Both the position numbers and the translations under genes were made by a program. Under the pieces are notes generated by a model, which saw nothing but the letters and a program-made list of their open reading frames with translations, did not search any database and was not told the origin of the DNA. A stretch of 35,364 nucleotides of DNA from Bryobacterales bacterium (GTDB lineage Bacteria; Acidobacteriota; Terriglobia; Bryobacterales; Bryobacteraceae): NCBI GenBank assembly GCA_016789745.1, contig JAEUQF010000143.1, forward strand, positions 1 to 35,364, read 5' to 3'. Of the stretch, positions 24,771 to 32,322 are shown piece after piece; position 1 is the stretch's first letter; each line of letters starts with the position of its first letter.

Positions 24771-26288
24771 ATGTCACAACAACTGTCCGATATCGGGTTG
24801 GTCGGCCTGGCCGTGATGGGCCAGAACCTTGCTTTAAACATCGCCGACCATGGGTTCCGGATTAGCGTGTACAACCGCACCACCGAAACCATGGAGAAGT
24901 TCGTTGCCGAAAACCCGAACACGCCCGGCGGCCTTACCGGGCAGGCCAGCTTGGAGGACTTCGTCAAGTCTTTGAAGCGGCCCCGCAAGATCATCATCCT
25001 GGTCAAGGCGGGCAAGCCCACCGACGCGGTCATCGACAGCCTGACGGCGCTGCTGGAACCGGGCGACATCATCATCGATGGCGGCAACGCCAACTGGATG
25101 GATACCATCCGCCGCGAGAAGGATCTGAAGGCCAAGGGCTTCCGTTTCGTCGGCAGCGGCGTATCGGGCGGGGAAGAGGGCGCGCGTTTCGGCCCCTCGC
25201 TGATGCCCGGCGGCGAGGAATCGTCGTGGGAAGAGATCAAGCCCATCTGGATGGCAATTGCTGCCAAGGTGGATGCCGGGACAGGCAAGCCGCTGACGGG
25301 CGCCGCACCGGGCAAGCCTATCGAGGGCGGCGTACCGTGTGCCACCTACATCGGGCCGGACGGCGCCGGGCACTACGTCAAGATGGTGCACAACGGCATC
25401 GAGTACGGCGACATGCAGATGATCTGCGAAGCCTTTGCGCTCATGCAGGGCCTGCTGGGCATGACGCCCGCCGAGTGCAGCGAAGTGTTCGCCGAATGGA
25501 ATCGCGGGGTGCTCGACAGCTTCCTCATCGAGATTACCGCCGACATCCTGCAGCAGAAAGATCCGGTCACCGGGAAGGCATTCGTCGATATCGTGCTCGA
25601 TACGGCAGGCCAGAAGGGCACCGGCAAGTGGACTTCGGTGAGTGCGCTCGACATGGGCGTGCCCGCCCCGACAGTGGCCGAAGCCGTGTTTGCCCGCTAC
25701 CTGTCGGCCGTGAAGGACGAACGCGTCGCCGCAAGCAAGGTATTGACCGGGCCCGCGCCTTCGTTCTCCGGCGACAAGCAGGCCTTCATCCAGGCCATTC
25801 ACGATGCGCTCTATTGTTCGAAGATCTGCGCCTACGCGCAGGGCTTCCAACTGATGCGCGCCGCCCAGGATGAGTACAAGTGGAAGCTGCCGTTTGGTGA
25901 GATTGCCAAGATTTTCCGCGGCGGCTGCATCATTCGCGCCCGCTTCCTGCAGAAGATCACCGAAGCTTACCAGCGCAATGCCGACCTGGCGAACCTGCTG
26001 CTGGATCCTTACTTCAAGAGCGAGATCGACCGCTGCCAGACCAACTGGCGCACCGTGATCGGCGAGGCAGCCCGCAACGGCGTGGCGGCACCGACGTTCT
26101 ACTCCGCCCTGGCATATTATGATGGCTACCGCAGCGAACGCCTGCCGGCGAACCTGCTGCAAGGCCAGCGTGATTTCTTTGGCGCCCACACCTATGAACG
26201 TACCGATCAGCCGCGCGGCAAGACCTTCCACCTGGATTGGCCCGAACCGTCGCGCCCGCAGATGGAGATGGCCGGCGGCGGCCACTAG
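24771..26288 (+). CDS. gnd: 6-phosphogluconate dehydrogenase, decarboxylating
   Basis: The enzyme oxidatively decarboxylates 6-phosphogluconate to ribulose 5-phosphate with NADP in the pentose phosphate pathway, in the cytoplasm. At 505 aa it is of the long (about 470-500 residue) class. The N-terminal Rossmann motif is [21 protein letters not shown], with NRT after the second strand as in NADP-using members. Catalytic blocks include the signature around [36 protein letters not shown], and [20 protein letters not shown] with its conserved Lys, His and Asn. The C-terminal helical domain has [14 protein letters not shown] and [17 protein letters not shown] [17 protein letters not shown]. All key motifs are intact. 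The start is ATG 24771, 49 bases after the glycosyltransferase. A -10-like TAGAAT stands at 24741-24746 with no good -35. Confidence 0.97.
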   Translation: MSQQLSDIGLVGLAVMGQNLALNIADHGFRISVYNRTTETMEKFVAENPNTPGGLTGQASLEDFVKSLKRPRKIIILVKAGKPTDAVIDSLTALLEPGDIIIDGGNANWMDTIRREKDLKAKGFRFVGSGVSGGEEGARFGPSLMPGGEESSWEEIKPIWMAIAAKVDAGTGKPLTGAAPGKPIEGGVPCATYIGPDGAGHYVKMVHNGIEYGDMQMICEAFALMQGLLGMTPAECSEVFAEWNRGVLDSFLIEITADILQQKDPVTGKAFVDIVLDTAGQKGTGKWTSVSALDMGVPAPTVAEAVFARYLSAVKDERVAASKVLTGPAPSFSGDKQAFIQAIHDALYCSKICAYAQGFQLMRAAQDEYKWKLPFGEIAKIFRGGCIIRARFLQKITEAYQRNADLANLLLDPYFKSEIDRCQTNWRTVIGEAARNGVAAPTFYSALAYYDGYRSERLPANLLQGQRDFFGAHTYERTDQPRGKTFHLDWPEPSRPQMEMAGGGH

Positions 26289-26295
26289 CCTTCGG

Positions 26296-28134
26296 ATGCG
26301 TCTGCTTGCGGCATGCCTTGCCGTCTTCTTCGCGCTACCCGGCTATGCACAATCGGTGGATCGCCGGGTGGCCGAATGGACTCTCACGATGGGCGGCCGC
26401 GTGCGTGTGGCCGGCGTCGCGGGCTACATCACCGATCCCTCCCGCCTGCCCGCCGACGTGCGTTTGGAGGTGTTGGATTGGGTGGGCGTGAACGTCGACC
26501 CGCCCGACCTGGAACGCCTCACCAGCCTCCGCCACCTCAAGGAACTCCACCTGCCCGGGCCGCTTTGGAATCGCAACGCCGATGGCGGGCGCGACGGCAG
26601 CCGCGACCTGAAATACCTCAATTCGGTCGAATCCCTGGAAGTCCTCACCTTCAGCTATCACTTCCTCGATAACATCCGCTTCCGCGATTCCGGCTTAGCC
26701 GAAATCGCGAACCTCAAGCGACTGCGCGAACTGCGCCTCGGCCAAAGCGCCGTCAGGGGCCACACGCTGTCTCCCTTCACCGGCCTCCGCTCGTTCGAAT
26801 GCACGCTCTGCCCTTTCGATGATGAAGGCGCGAAGAACCTGGCAGGCATGGGCCAGATGGAGCGCCTGCGTATTGGCGACACCACCATCACCGACGCCGC
26901 CATGCAGATTATCGGCCGCATGAAGAGCCTCGTCGAACTCGATGTCCATGGCACCGCCATCACCGACGACGGCCTCCGCGCCATCGCCGGACTCACCGGC
27001 CTCAAAAAGCTGAACCTCATGGGCACCGCCGTCAGCGACGCCGCGGCCCCGGTGCTGGCCGGTTTCCGGCAACTGGAAGAGCTAAACCTCTATCGCACCC
27101 GCATCAGCAACGCCGGCCTGGACCCCCTCCAAGGTCTCAAGAACCTCGCCGAAGTCGATCTTCGCTACAGCCGCGTAAACGCCGCCGGTGTGGCCGCGTT
27201 GAAGAAAGCCGTGCCGGGCCTGGAGGTGCTGGCCACCGAGCAAGCCGCCTCCGGCACCATGACCGACGCGCAACTGGAAAAGCTCACCGCCGACACCACG
27301 CTCCGTTCCCTCGATCTCAGCGCTGCCCAGGTAAGCGACCGCGGTCTGGTCCACATCGCCCGCCTCAAGAATCTCGAATCGTTGAAGCTCGATGACACCG
27401 CCGTCAGCGACGCCGGCCTCCAGCACCTCGCCGGCCTGACGAAGCTCGCCCGTGTCTCGCTCGGCAACACCTTTGTCGAAGGGGAAGGTCTCGCCCATCT
27501 CATAGCCGTTCGCGAACTCGACATCCATGGCATCCCCCTCACGAACTCCACGGTGCCGGTACTCGGCACGCTGCCGTTATTGAAGAAGCTGTCGCTGGCA
27601 TCCACCGATATTGCCGACGGCGCGCCCTTGGACGTACTGAAAGGCGTTACCTCGTTGGACCTGGCCAGCACAGACCTCACCGACGAAGGCCTCAAACCCG
27701 TCGCGCAGCTCACGCAACTCGAAGAACTCACCCTCCGCGACGCCCGCTTCACCGACGCTGGCCTTGCCCATCTCACCACCCTTAAAAACCTCCGTCGCCT
27801 CGACATCATCCGCACCCGCATCTCGAACAAATCCGTCGAGCACCTCGCCCAACTCACCGGCCTGATGTCGCTCTCGCTCGACTATGCCGAACTCGAAGAC
27901 CCCGCTCTCGACGGCCTCCTCAAACTCACCCACCTGGAAGAACTCAGCCTGGACAACACCCACATCACCGACGCCGCCGTCCCCAAACTCGCCCGGTTTC
28001 ACGGCCTCAAGAAGCTAAACGTCTACCACACCCTCATCACCAAAGCCGGCTTCCAGCAGTTGAAGGCCGCCCTGCCCAACTGCACCATCGTTTTCGACGC
28101 CGAATCCAGCCTGCCCAACCGGAGGAGAAGCTGA
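26296..28134 (+). CDS. Secreted leucine-rich-repeat protein, long paralogue
   Basis: I start at ATG 26296 (612 aa), seven bases after the gnd stop, because it begins a clear signal peptide (MRLLAACLAVFFALPGYAQ). A longer frame that overlaps gnd by 170 bases is rejected. After about 60 residues the protein is almost entirely LRR units of 23-25 residues (LKKLNLMGTAVSDAAAPVLAG, LEELNLYRTRISNAGLDPLQG, LESLKLDDTAVSDAGLQHLAG). These resemble the bacterial/RNase-inhibitor-like type with a TxITDAGL core. There is no membrane anchor or enzyme motif, so it is probably a periplasmic or extracellular binding protein; partner unknown. The coding strand is unusually C-rich here (runs of ctc/acc/gcc codons) compared with the neighbours, suggesting a different history. 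It is translationally coupled to a shorter LRR gene. Confidence 0.85.
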   Translation: MRLLAACLAVFFALPGYAQSVDRRVAEWTLTMGGRVRVAGVAGYITDPSRLPADVRLEVLDWVGVNVDPPDLERLTSLRHLKELHLPGPLWNRNADGGRDGSRDLKYLNSVESLEVLTFSYHFLDNIRFRDSGLAEIANLKRLRELRLGQSAVRGHTLSPFTGLRSFECTLCPFDDEGAKNLAGMGQMERLRIGDTTITDAAMQIIGRMKSLVELDVHGTAITDDGLRAIAGLTGLKKLNLMGTAVSDAAAPVLAGFRQLEELNLYRTRISNAGLDPLQGLKNLAEVDLRYSRVNAAGVAALKKAVPGLEVLATEQAASGTMTDAQLEKLTADTTLRSLDLSAAQVSDRGLVHIARLKNLESLKLDDTAVSDAGLQHLAGLTKLARVSLGNTFVEGEGLAHLIAVRELDIHGIPLTNSTVPVLGTLPLLKKLSLASTDIADGAPLDVLKGVTSLDLASTDLTDEGLKPVAQLTQLEELTLRDARFTDAGLAHLTTLKNLRRLDIIRTRISNKSVEHLAQLTGLMSLSLDYAELEDPALDGLLKLTHLEELSLDNTHITDAAVPKLARFHGLKKLNVYHTLITKAGFQQLKAALPNCTIVFDAESSLPNRRRS

Positions 28135-28988
28135 TGATCACCCTATCGCTCGCTCTGCTGCTCAGCGCTGCCGAAGCCGATCTGGCGCACTCCTGGATCA
28201 CCGATGCTGATCTGCGCCGCGTCGCCCGCCAGGCTGACCTCACCAAACTGGATCTATCGGGAACCAAGATCACCGACGCTGGCCTGCAGCACCTCAAAAC
28301 GCTCAAAAACATCCGCGAACTAAACCTCCACTACGCCGAGTACATCAGCGAAGACGGACTTGCGGTTCTCAAGACTTTCCCCCAATTGGAAGTGCTGAAT
28401 CTGCGCGGCACCCGCGTCACCAGTAAGGTCTTCGAACACATCGCACACCTCAAGAACCTGCGCGATCTGGACCTCGGCTTCACCGAAATTACCGACGACG
28501 GCTTCGAAGCGCTCCTGGAACTGCCGAAACTGGAGCGTCTGGTGATTGGCGGCAACCGCCTCACCGGTGAGTGCCTGAACATGCTGCGGCAAGTCTCCAC
28601 ACTCCGCGATCTCGATGTCGGTGGCACGCAGCGAGTCGATTCCGGCCTGTGGGGCCTCTCGCTCACCGACGAGAACCTCGCCCGTCTCGGCGCGCTGAAG
28701 CAACTGCGGCGGCTGACGCTGGCCGCGGCCACCATCTCCGACCGCGGTGTCGACCGTCCCGGCCACCCGGAGGCCGAACGCGCCGACCTGCGCGATCTCA
28801 GCGCGCTCAACCGGCTGCAGGATCTGGAGTACCTGGACCTGTCGCGGCAACCGATTACTGTGGAGTCGCTCCGAACCTTGGGCGTGATGCCGGCGCTGCA
28901 AACGTTGCGCGTGGCGTTGTGCAAGAAACTGGAGGCGGTGGAACTCGGGGTCAAGAACTTCCCCGCATTGCAGAACGTGGAACGTTAA
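28134..28988 (+). CDS. Leucine-rich-repeat protein, short paralogue
   Basis: This 284-residue protein starts at ATG 28134, which shares one base with the TGA of the upstream LRR gene (TGATG). It is preceded by GGAGGAG inside that gene, a textbook coupled pair. The first about 15 residues (MITLSLALLLSAAEA) look like a short signal peptide. LRR units follow (LTKLDLSGTKITDAGLQHLK, LEVLNLRGTRVTSKVFEHIA, LRDLDLGFTEITDDGFEALL). The pattern is interrupted near residues 200-225 by a charged, Pro-containing insertion (VDRPGHPEAERADLRDL). It is similar to the long paralogue, implying duplication, with the two products possibly acting together. Function unknown. The MarR promoter starts only ten bases after its stop. 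Confidence 0.82.
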   Translation: MITLSLALLLSAAEADLAHSWITDADLRRVARQADLTKLDLSGTKITDAGLQHLKTLKNIRELNLHYAEYISEDGLAVLKTFPQLEVLNLRGTRVTSKVFEHIAHLKNLRDLDLGFTEITDDGFEALLELPKLERLVIGGNRLTGECLNMLRQVSTLRDLDVGGTQRVDSGLWGLSLTDENLARLGALKQLRRLTLAAATISDRGVDRPGHPEAERADLRDLSALNRLQDLEYLDLSRQPITVESLRTLGVMPALQTLRVALCKKLEAVELGVKNFPALQNVER

Positions 28989-28997
28989 CGCCATCGC

Positions 28998-29027
28998 TTG
29001 ACAGCAAGTTTCCTGGGAAACTAAAAT
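28998..29027 (+). promoter_or_regulatory. Promoter of the marR gene (TTGACA / TAAAAT)
   Basis: A consensus -35 TTGACA (28998-29003) is followed after 18 bases by the -10 TAAAAT (29022-29027), five of six matches. Seven bases then lead directly to ATG 29035, so the predicted start point is at or within a base or two of the start codon. There is no room for a Shine-Dalgarno, which implies a leaderless mRNA. Confidence 0.75.
29007..29022. promoter_or_regulatory. Upstream operator palindrome O1
   Basis: AGTTTCCTGGGAAACT has perfect 7-base arms around a 2-base centre and lies in the spacer between -35 and -10. Bound repressor would block RNA polymerase. The arms are identical to those of the second site 21 bp further on, and MarR proteins typically bind such 16- to 20-bp palindromes. 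Confidence 0.75.
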
Positions 29028-29043
29028 AGTTTCCATGGAAACT
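29028..29043. promoter_or_regulatory. Downstream operator palindrome O2, centred on the start codon
   Basis: AGTTTCCATGGAAACT is a perfect 16-bp palindrome with the same arms as O1. It contains the ATG of the regulator gene at its centre, so codons 1-3 (Met-Glu-Thr) are fixed by the operator. The 21-bp spacing to O1 is two helical turns, placing both sites on one face of the DNA. Confidence 0.75.
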
Positions 29044-29496
29044 GATGCGTCGCTGTCGCGGCTGGAATCCCACCTCGGTTACTGGCTCCGCCATGTCTCC
29101 AACCACGTTTCGGGCGCATTCGCCCGGGCGTTGGAAGAGCGGCAGGTTTCGGTGGCCGAATGGGTGGTGCTGGTCCGCATCGACGAGGCCCGGCGGATTA
29201 CGCCTGGCGAACTGGCATCCCTAACCGGCATGACGCGCGGTGCCATCTCGAAGGTGCTGGACAAACTGGAAGCCAAAGGCTGGATAAAACGCGAATCCCG
29301 CCAGCAGGATCTTCGCGTGCAGGATGTCGTGCTCACCGGGGGAGGGAAGCGCCTGGTGCCGAAGCTGGCCGCGATTGCCGATGCCAATGACCATCACTTC
29401 TTCGACGTGTTGACTGCCGAACAGCAGACCACGCTCCGGCGGCTGCTGGACAAAATCGTGCAGCACCATGGCATGCACGGCACCCCTATCGAGTAA
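29035..29496 (+). CDS. MarR-family transcriptional regulator
   Basis: This is a 153-residue dimeric winged-helix regulator of standard family length. Helices at the N-terminus (SRLESHLGYWLRHVSNHVSGAFARAL) form the dimer region. The wHTH spans about 50-110, with TPGELASLTGMTRGAISKVLDKLEAKG as the recognition region and IKRESRQQDLRVQDVVLTGGGKRL as the wing. It probably represses its own promoter and the downstream DUF1398 gene (12 bases away, with its own AAGGA ribosome-binding sequence) through the twin palindromes O1 and O2. MarR regulators usually respond to phenolic, oxidative or other small-molecule signals, and the ligand here is unknown. The message appears leaderless, as described for the promoter. 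Confidence 0.9.
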   Translation: METDASLSRLESHLGYWLRHVSNHVSGAFARALEERQVSVAEWVVLVRIDEARRITPGELASLTGMTRGAISKVLDKLEAKGWIKRESRQQDLRVQDVVLTGGGKRLVPKLAAIADANDHHFFDVLTAEQQTTLRRLLDKIVQHHGMHGTPIE

Positions 29497-29508
29497 CTAA
29501 GGACGAAC

Positions 29509-29931
29509 ATGAGTCAACTGATCGACCAGGTCTTCGCGGCTCTCGCGCATGCCACCGCCATTCGCCCGCCCGTGGGCGGATTCCCCCACTTCGCCGAAGC
29601 GCTGCGGCGTGCCGGATTCACGCATAACTACTGGACGCTGCCCTCCGGCCAGAGTATTGTCGTCACCAACGCAGGTGGCGTATCCATACAGGGCCCGGTC
29701 AGCGCCACCAGCCCCGTCGACATCCCCTCGTTCGATCGCGATGCATTGATCGCCGCCATCCGCGCCGACCAGGCGGGCACCACCACATTCCCCGAGTTCC
29801 TAACCGGCGCCTGGCAGGCAGGCGTCGTGCGCTACACGGTGGACTTCGCGGCACGCACTGTGGCTTACTTCGGCGTGCATGGCGAAGAGTACGTGGAAGC
29901 CTATCCCCCCGTGGAGATCGGCCCCGCTTAG
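29509..29931 (+). CDS. DUF1398 family protein
   Basis: This 140-residue protein resembles the DUF1398 (YbcV-like, sometimes labelled phage envelope protein) family. Recognisable features are the N-terminal helix, the FAEALRRAGFTHNYW stretch, and the C-terminal YTVDFAARTVAYFGVHGEEYVEAYP block typical of the family. It is soluble and has no signal peptide. The biochemical function of the family is not established, and the phage name is historical. It shares an operon with the MarR regulator, so it is the most likely regulated target. Its stop overlaps the stop of the convergent membrane-protein gene by four bases. Confidence 0.7.
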   Translation: MSQLIDQVFAALAHATAIRPPVGGFPHFAEALRRAGFTHNYWTLPSGQSIVVTNAGGVSIQGPVSATSPVDIPSFDRDALIAAIRADQAGTTTFPEFLTGAWQAGVVRYTVDFAARTVAYFGVHGEEYVEAYPPVEIGPA

Positions 29932-30923
29932 CGGCAGGCGGCAATCTGCCATTCGTCGAACCACTCCACACCCAGCGTCCCGGCCCGGCTTTGGACGCAG
30001 ACCTGATCGCCTGGCTGCAAGGCTTCCCATCTTTCCGGCCGGATTTCCGCCGCCCAACCGCTGCCGCGCTGTCCCCAGGGCCCAAGCCTCACCATCCGTG
30101 CCTGCCGCCTTCCGCCAGAGACGTATTTCCGGAGAACCTGCGATTTGTACACTACCGGCTTTGCCATGTCGAACTGCGTGTTCAGCTGCATACCGGCGCC
30201 GTAGCCAAAGAGCAGGCCGAGCGCGATCAAAACCGGGCTTGGCGCCGCAGGCAGGCCCACAAGTTTCGCCAGCAGGACGCAGTAGACGCAACACCCTCCG
30301 GCCGCCAGCGTGAAAGCCAGCAACGGCTCCACGGCCGTAACGCACATCGTCTTGATCGACAACAGGATGGGCGCAACCAGCAGAACGCCCAGTATCGGCT
30401 TCGCCCCAGTCCACTTCGACATCATCCAAGCCGCGAACGGAGCCGCAACCAGCATCATCGCCACCGACCAGTGCCCGGTGATGACAAACCAGAACGCGAC
30501 AATGCCGTTCATGATCTCGAAACCGACGGTGTTCAGGAGTATCGAGTCATCCTCGCGCTCCGACACACCTTCCGGCAGATCTCCCAGCCACGCCCGCACC
30601 CGAGGGTCATTCCCGGCGCCCCAAGGCACCCGCAGCGGCTCCTGCCGCGTGTCCCGCAACGCCAGAAACACCTCGCCGGCGTCGATCCGCCACCCCACCA
30701 CATCCTCCCGCCGCACCGTCTGCGTTCCGAAAAGGTGACAGCAGAGCCGGTCCTCGTAGAACACAACCCTCGCCCGCAGCGTCGATACGAATACCGCAAT
30801 GGAAGCGGCCGTCAGCAGCGGCCAGATCGGCAGACTCCAGGCCGCGCCGCAGACCACAGCCAGCGCTCCGAGCAGGCAAAGCGTGACTACCCGGCCAGCC
30901 CCCTTTGGGCGTACTTCGAACAC
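29928..30923 (-). CDS. Multi-pass membrane protein with PH-like segment, family not recognised
   Basis: This is a 331-residue protein. The best start is GTG 30923, 32 bases after the aminotransferase stop, preceded only by a weak ribosome-binding sequence. Two hydrophobic helices (about 14-48) are followed by a soluble stretch like bacterial PH domains (ARVVFYEDRLCCHLFGTQTVR, VVGWRIDAGEVFLALRD). About four more membrane helices lie at 135-250 (MNGIVAFWFVITGHWSVAMM, ILGVLLVAPILLS, LLAFTLAAGGCCVYCVLLA, VLIALGLLFGYGAGM). The C-terminal 80 residues are soluble and Arg/Gly-rich. No transporter or enzyme signature is visible. It is the last gene of the thiolase-led minus-strand run but may be transcribed independently. 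Confidence 0.65.
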   Translation of the reverse strand: MFEVRPKGAGRVVTLCLLGALAVVCGAAWSLPIWPLLTAASIAVFVSTLRARVVFYEDRLCCHLFGTQTVRREDVVGWRIDAGEVFLALRDTRQEPLRVPWGAGNDPRVRAWLGDLPEGVSEREDDSILLNTVGFEIMNGIVAFWFVITGHWSVAMMLVAAPFAAWMMSKWTGAKPILGVLLVAPILLSIKTMCVTAVEPLLAFTLAAGGCCVYCVLLAKLVGLPAAPSPVLIALGLLFGYGAGMQLNTQFDMAKPVVYKSQVLRKYVSGGRRQARMVRLGPWGQRGSGWAAEIRPERWEALQPGDQVCVQSRAGTLGVEWFDEWQIAACR

Positions 30924-30955
30924 AGCCCGTCCATCGGACGCACGCCCGAGAGTCT

Positions 30956-32119
30956 TTAACTCGCCAGATACCGCCGCATCCGCTCCAACGCCTCATTCAA
31001 GTTATCCAGCGAATTGGCAATCGAGAACCGCAGGTACCCCTCGCCGAAGCCCCCAAACGCCGTCCCGCTCAGACACGCCACACCGGCCTGCTGCAGCAGT
31101 CCCTCCGCCAACTCCTTGGACGACCGCCCCGTCCCCGTAACATTCGGGAACGCATAGAACGCGCCCTCCGGCACCTGACACCGGAAGCCCGGCAGCGTGT
31201 TCAACCCCGCCACGAACACATCCCGCCGTTTGCGGAACTCGGCCACCATCTTGTCCACATCGTCCTGCGGACCCGTTAACGCCGCCATCCCCGCGCGCTG
31301 CGTGAAACTCGCCGTACAGCTGTTGGAGTTCACCATCAGCTTGTTCACGGCCTCGGCCAACCACGCCGGCATCACGCCGTACCCCAACCGCCACCCGGTC
31401 ATCGCATAGGTCTTCGAAAAGCCATCCAGGATGATCGTCTTATCCGCCATGCCCGGCTGCGCGGCAATCGACAGCGGCGCCTCGTCGGTAAAGTAAATCC
31501 GCGAATAGATCTCATCGGACAGCACAATCACATCGCGGTCCGCCAGCAACCCCGCAATCTCGCGGATATCCTCGGCCGGAATCATGCCGCCGGTGGGATT
31601 CTGCGGGCTGTTCAGGATCACCATCTTCGTGCGATCCGACAGCCGTTCCTTGAACACATTCAGGTCGAACGAAAAACTGCGTTCTTCCAGCAACGGCACC
31701 GGCACCGGCGTCGCCCCCAGAAACTGGATCATCGACTCGTAGATCGGGAACCCCGGGTTCGGGTAGATCACCTCATCGCCGGGCTCCAGCAGCGCCAGCA
31801 TCGGGAAGAAGATGATCGGCTTGCCACCCGGCACCACGCACACCTGGTCGATGTCCACCGGAATCCCCCGCGTGCGGCTCACGTACTCAGCAATCACCCG
31901 GCGAAACTCCGGATAGCCCGGCGTGGGACCATAGTGCGTCCAGCCCTCTTCCAACGCCTGCTTGCCGGCATCAATGATGTGGCGCGGCGTATCGAAATCC
32001 GGCTCCCCAATCTCCAAATGAATCACGCTGCGCCCCTGGGCTTCCAGCGCGCGGGCTTTTTGCAGGACTGCGAACGCACCCTCTACCAGGATGCGATCCA
32101 TGCGTTCGGCAAGTTTCAT
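30956..32119 (-). CDS. Pyridoxal-phosphate aminotransferase, class I/II
   Basis: This 387-residue fold-type I enzyme moves an amino group between an amino acid and a 2-oxoacid. Visible motifs are HLEIGEPDFDTP near the N-terminus, HYGPTPGYPEFR, the PLP-contacting NSPQNPTGG (about 170-178), the Asp/Tyr block VIVLSDEIYSRI, and the Schiff-base Lys236 in DGFSKTYAMTGWRLGY. The substrate Arg lies in GYLRFSIANS. Aspartate, alanine and branched/aromatic aminotransferases share these motifs, so the substrate cannot be named. The ATG overlaps the TGA of the upstream DUF35 gene (ATGA), indicating coupling. Its association with a thiolase hints at use in acyl-CoA or branched-chain amino-acid turnover, which is inference. 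Confidence 0.9.
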   Translation of the reverse strand: MKLAERMDRILVEGAFAVLQKARALEAQGRSVIHLEIGEPDFDTPRHIIDAGKQALEEGWTHYGPTPGYPEFRRVIAEYVSRTRGIPVDIDQVCVVPGGKPIIFFPMLALLEPGDEVIYPNPGFPIYESMIQFLGATPVPVPLLEERSFSFDLNVFKERLSDRTKMVILNSPQNPTGGMIPAEDIREIAGLLADRDVIVLSDEIYSRIYFTDEAPLSIAAQPGMADKTIILDGFSKTYAMTGWRLGYGVMPAWLAEAVNKLMVNSNSCTASFTQRAGMAALTGPQDDVDKMVAEFRKRRDVFVAGLNTLPGFRCQVPEGAFYAFPNVTGTGRSSKELAEGLLQQAGVACLSGTAFGGFGEGYLRFSIANSLDNLNEALERMRRYLAS

Positions 32120-32322
32120 GTTCCCTTTGAGAATACCGGAACCTGGTTGCGATGTTCGACTAATTTCACCGCATCGCCAATCTGCACCCGGTCTCCGGCA
32201 ATTCTCGCGGTCACACGCGTACCGTCCTCCAGCGCCACAATGGCAATCTGGTACGGCGCCTCATGCACGTATTGCTCCGGTGCCGAGTGCACCACGGTTT
32301 CGGTGTAGATGGTCCCGTTCAT
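32116..32322 (-). CDS. Minimal DUF35 OB-fold protein lacking the zinc ribbon
   Basis: This 68-residue protein fits only the OB-fold half of DUF35/ChsH2-type acyl-CoA-binding proteins (YQIAIVALEDGTRVTARIAG, VQIGDAVKLVEH). The usual N-terminal rubredoxin-like zinc ribbon (two CxxC) is absent, and there is not a single cysteine. Both ends overlap neighbours by ATGA: its ATG with the thiolase stop and its TGA with the aminotransferase ATG. In archaea and actinobacteria DUF35 proteins act as obligate partners of SCP2-type thiolases, bridging or channelling acyl-CoA, so it is probably the accessory subunit of the thiolase next door. The short length and the overlaps make it easy to miss. Confidence 0.75.
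   Translation of the reverse strand: MNGTIYTETVVHSAPEQYVHEAPYQIAIVALEDGTRVTARIAGDRVQIGDAVKLVEHRNQVPVFSKGT

Noticed and set aside
26119..26295. N-terminal extension of the LRR protein overlapping gnd
   Set aside because: It is out-of-frame translation of gnd. The signal peptide begins at ATG 26296.
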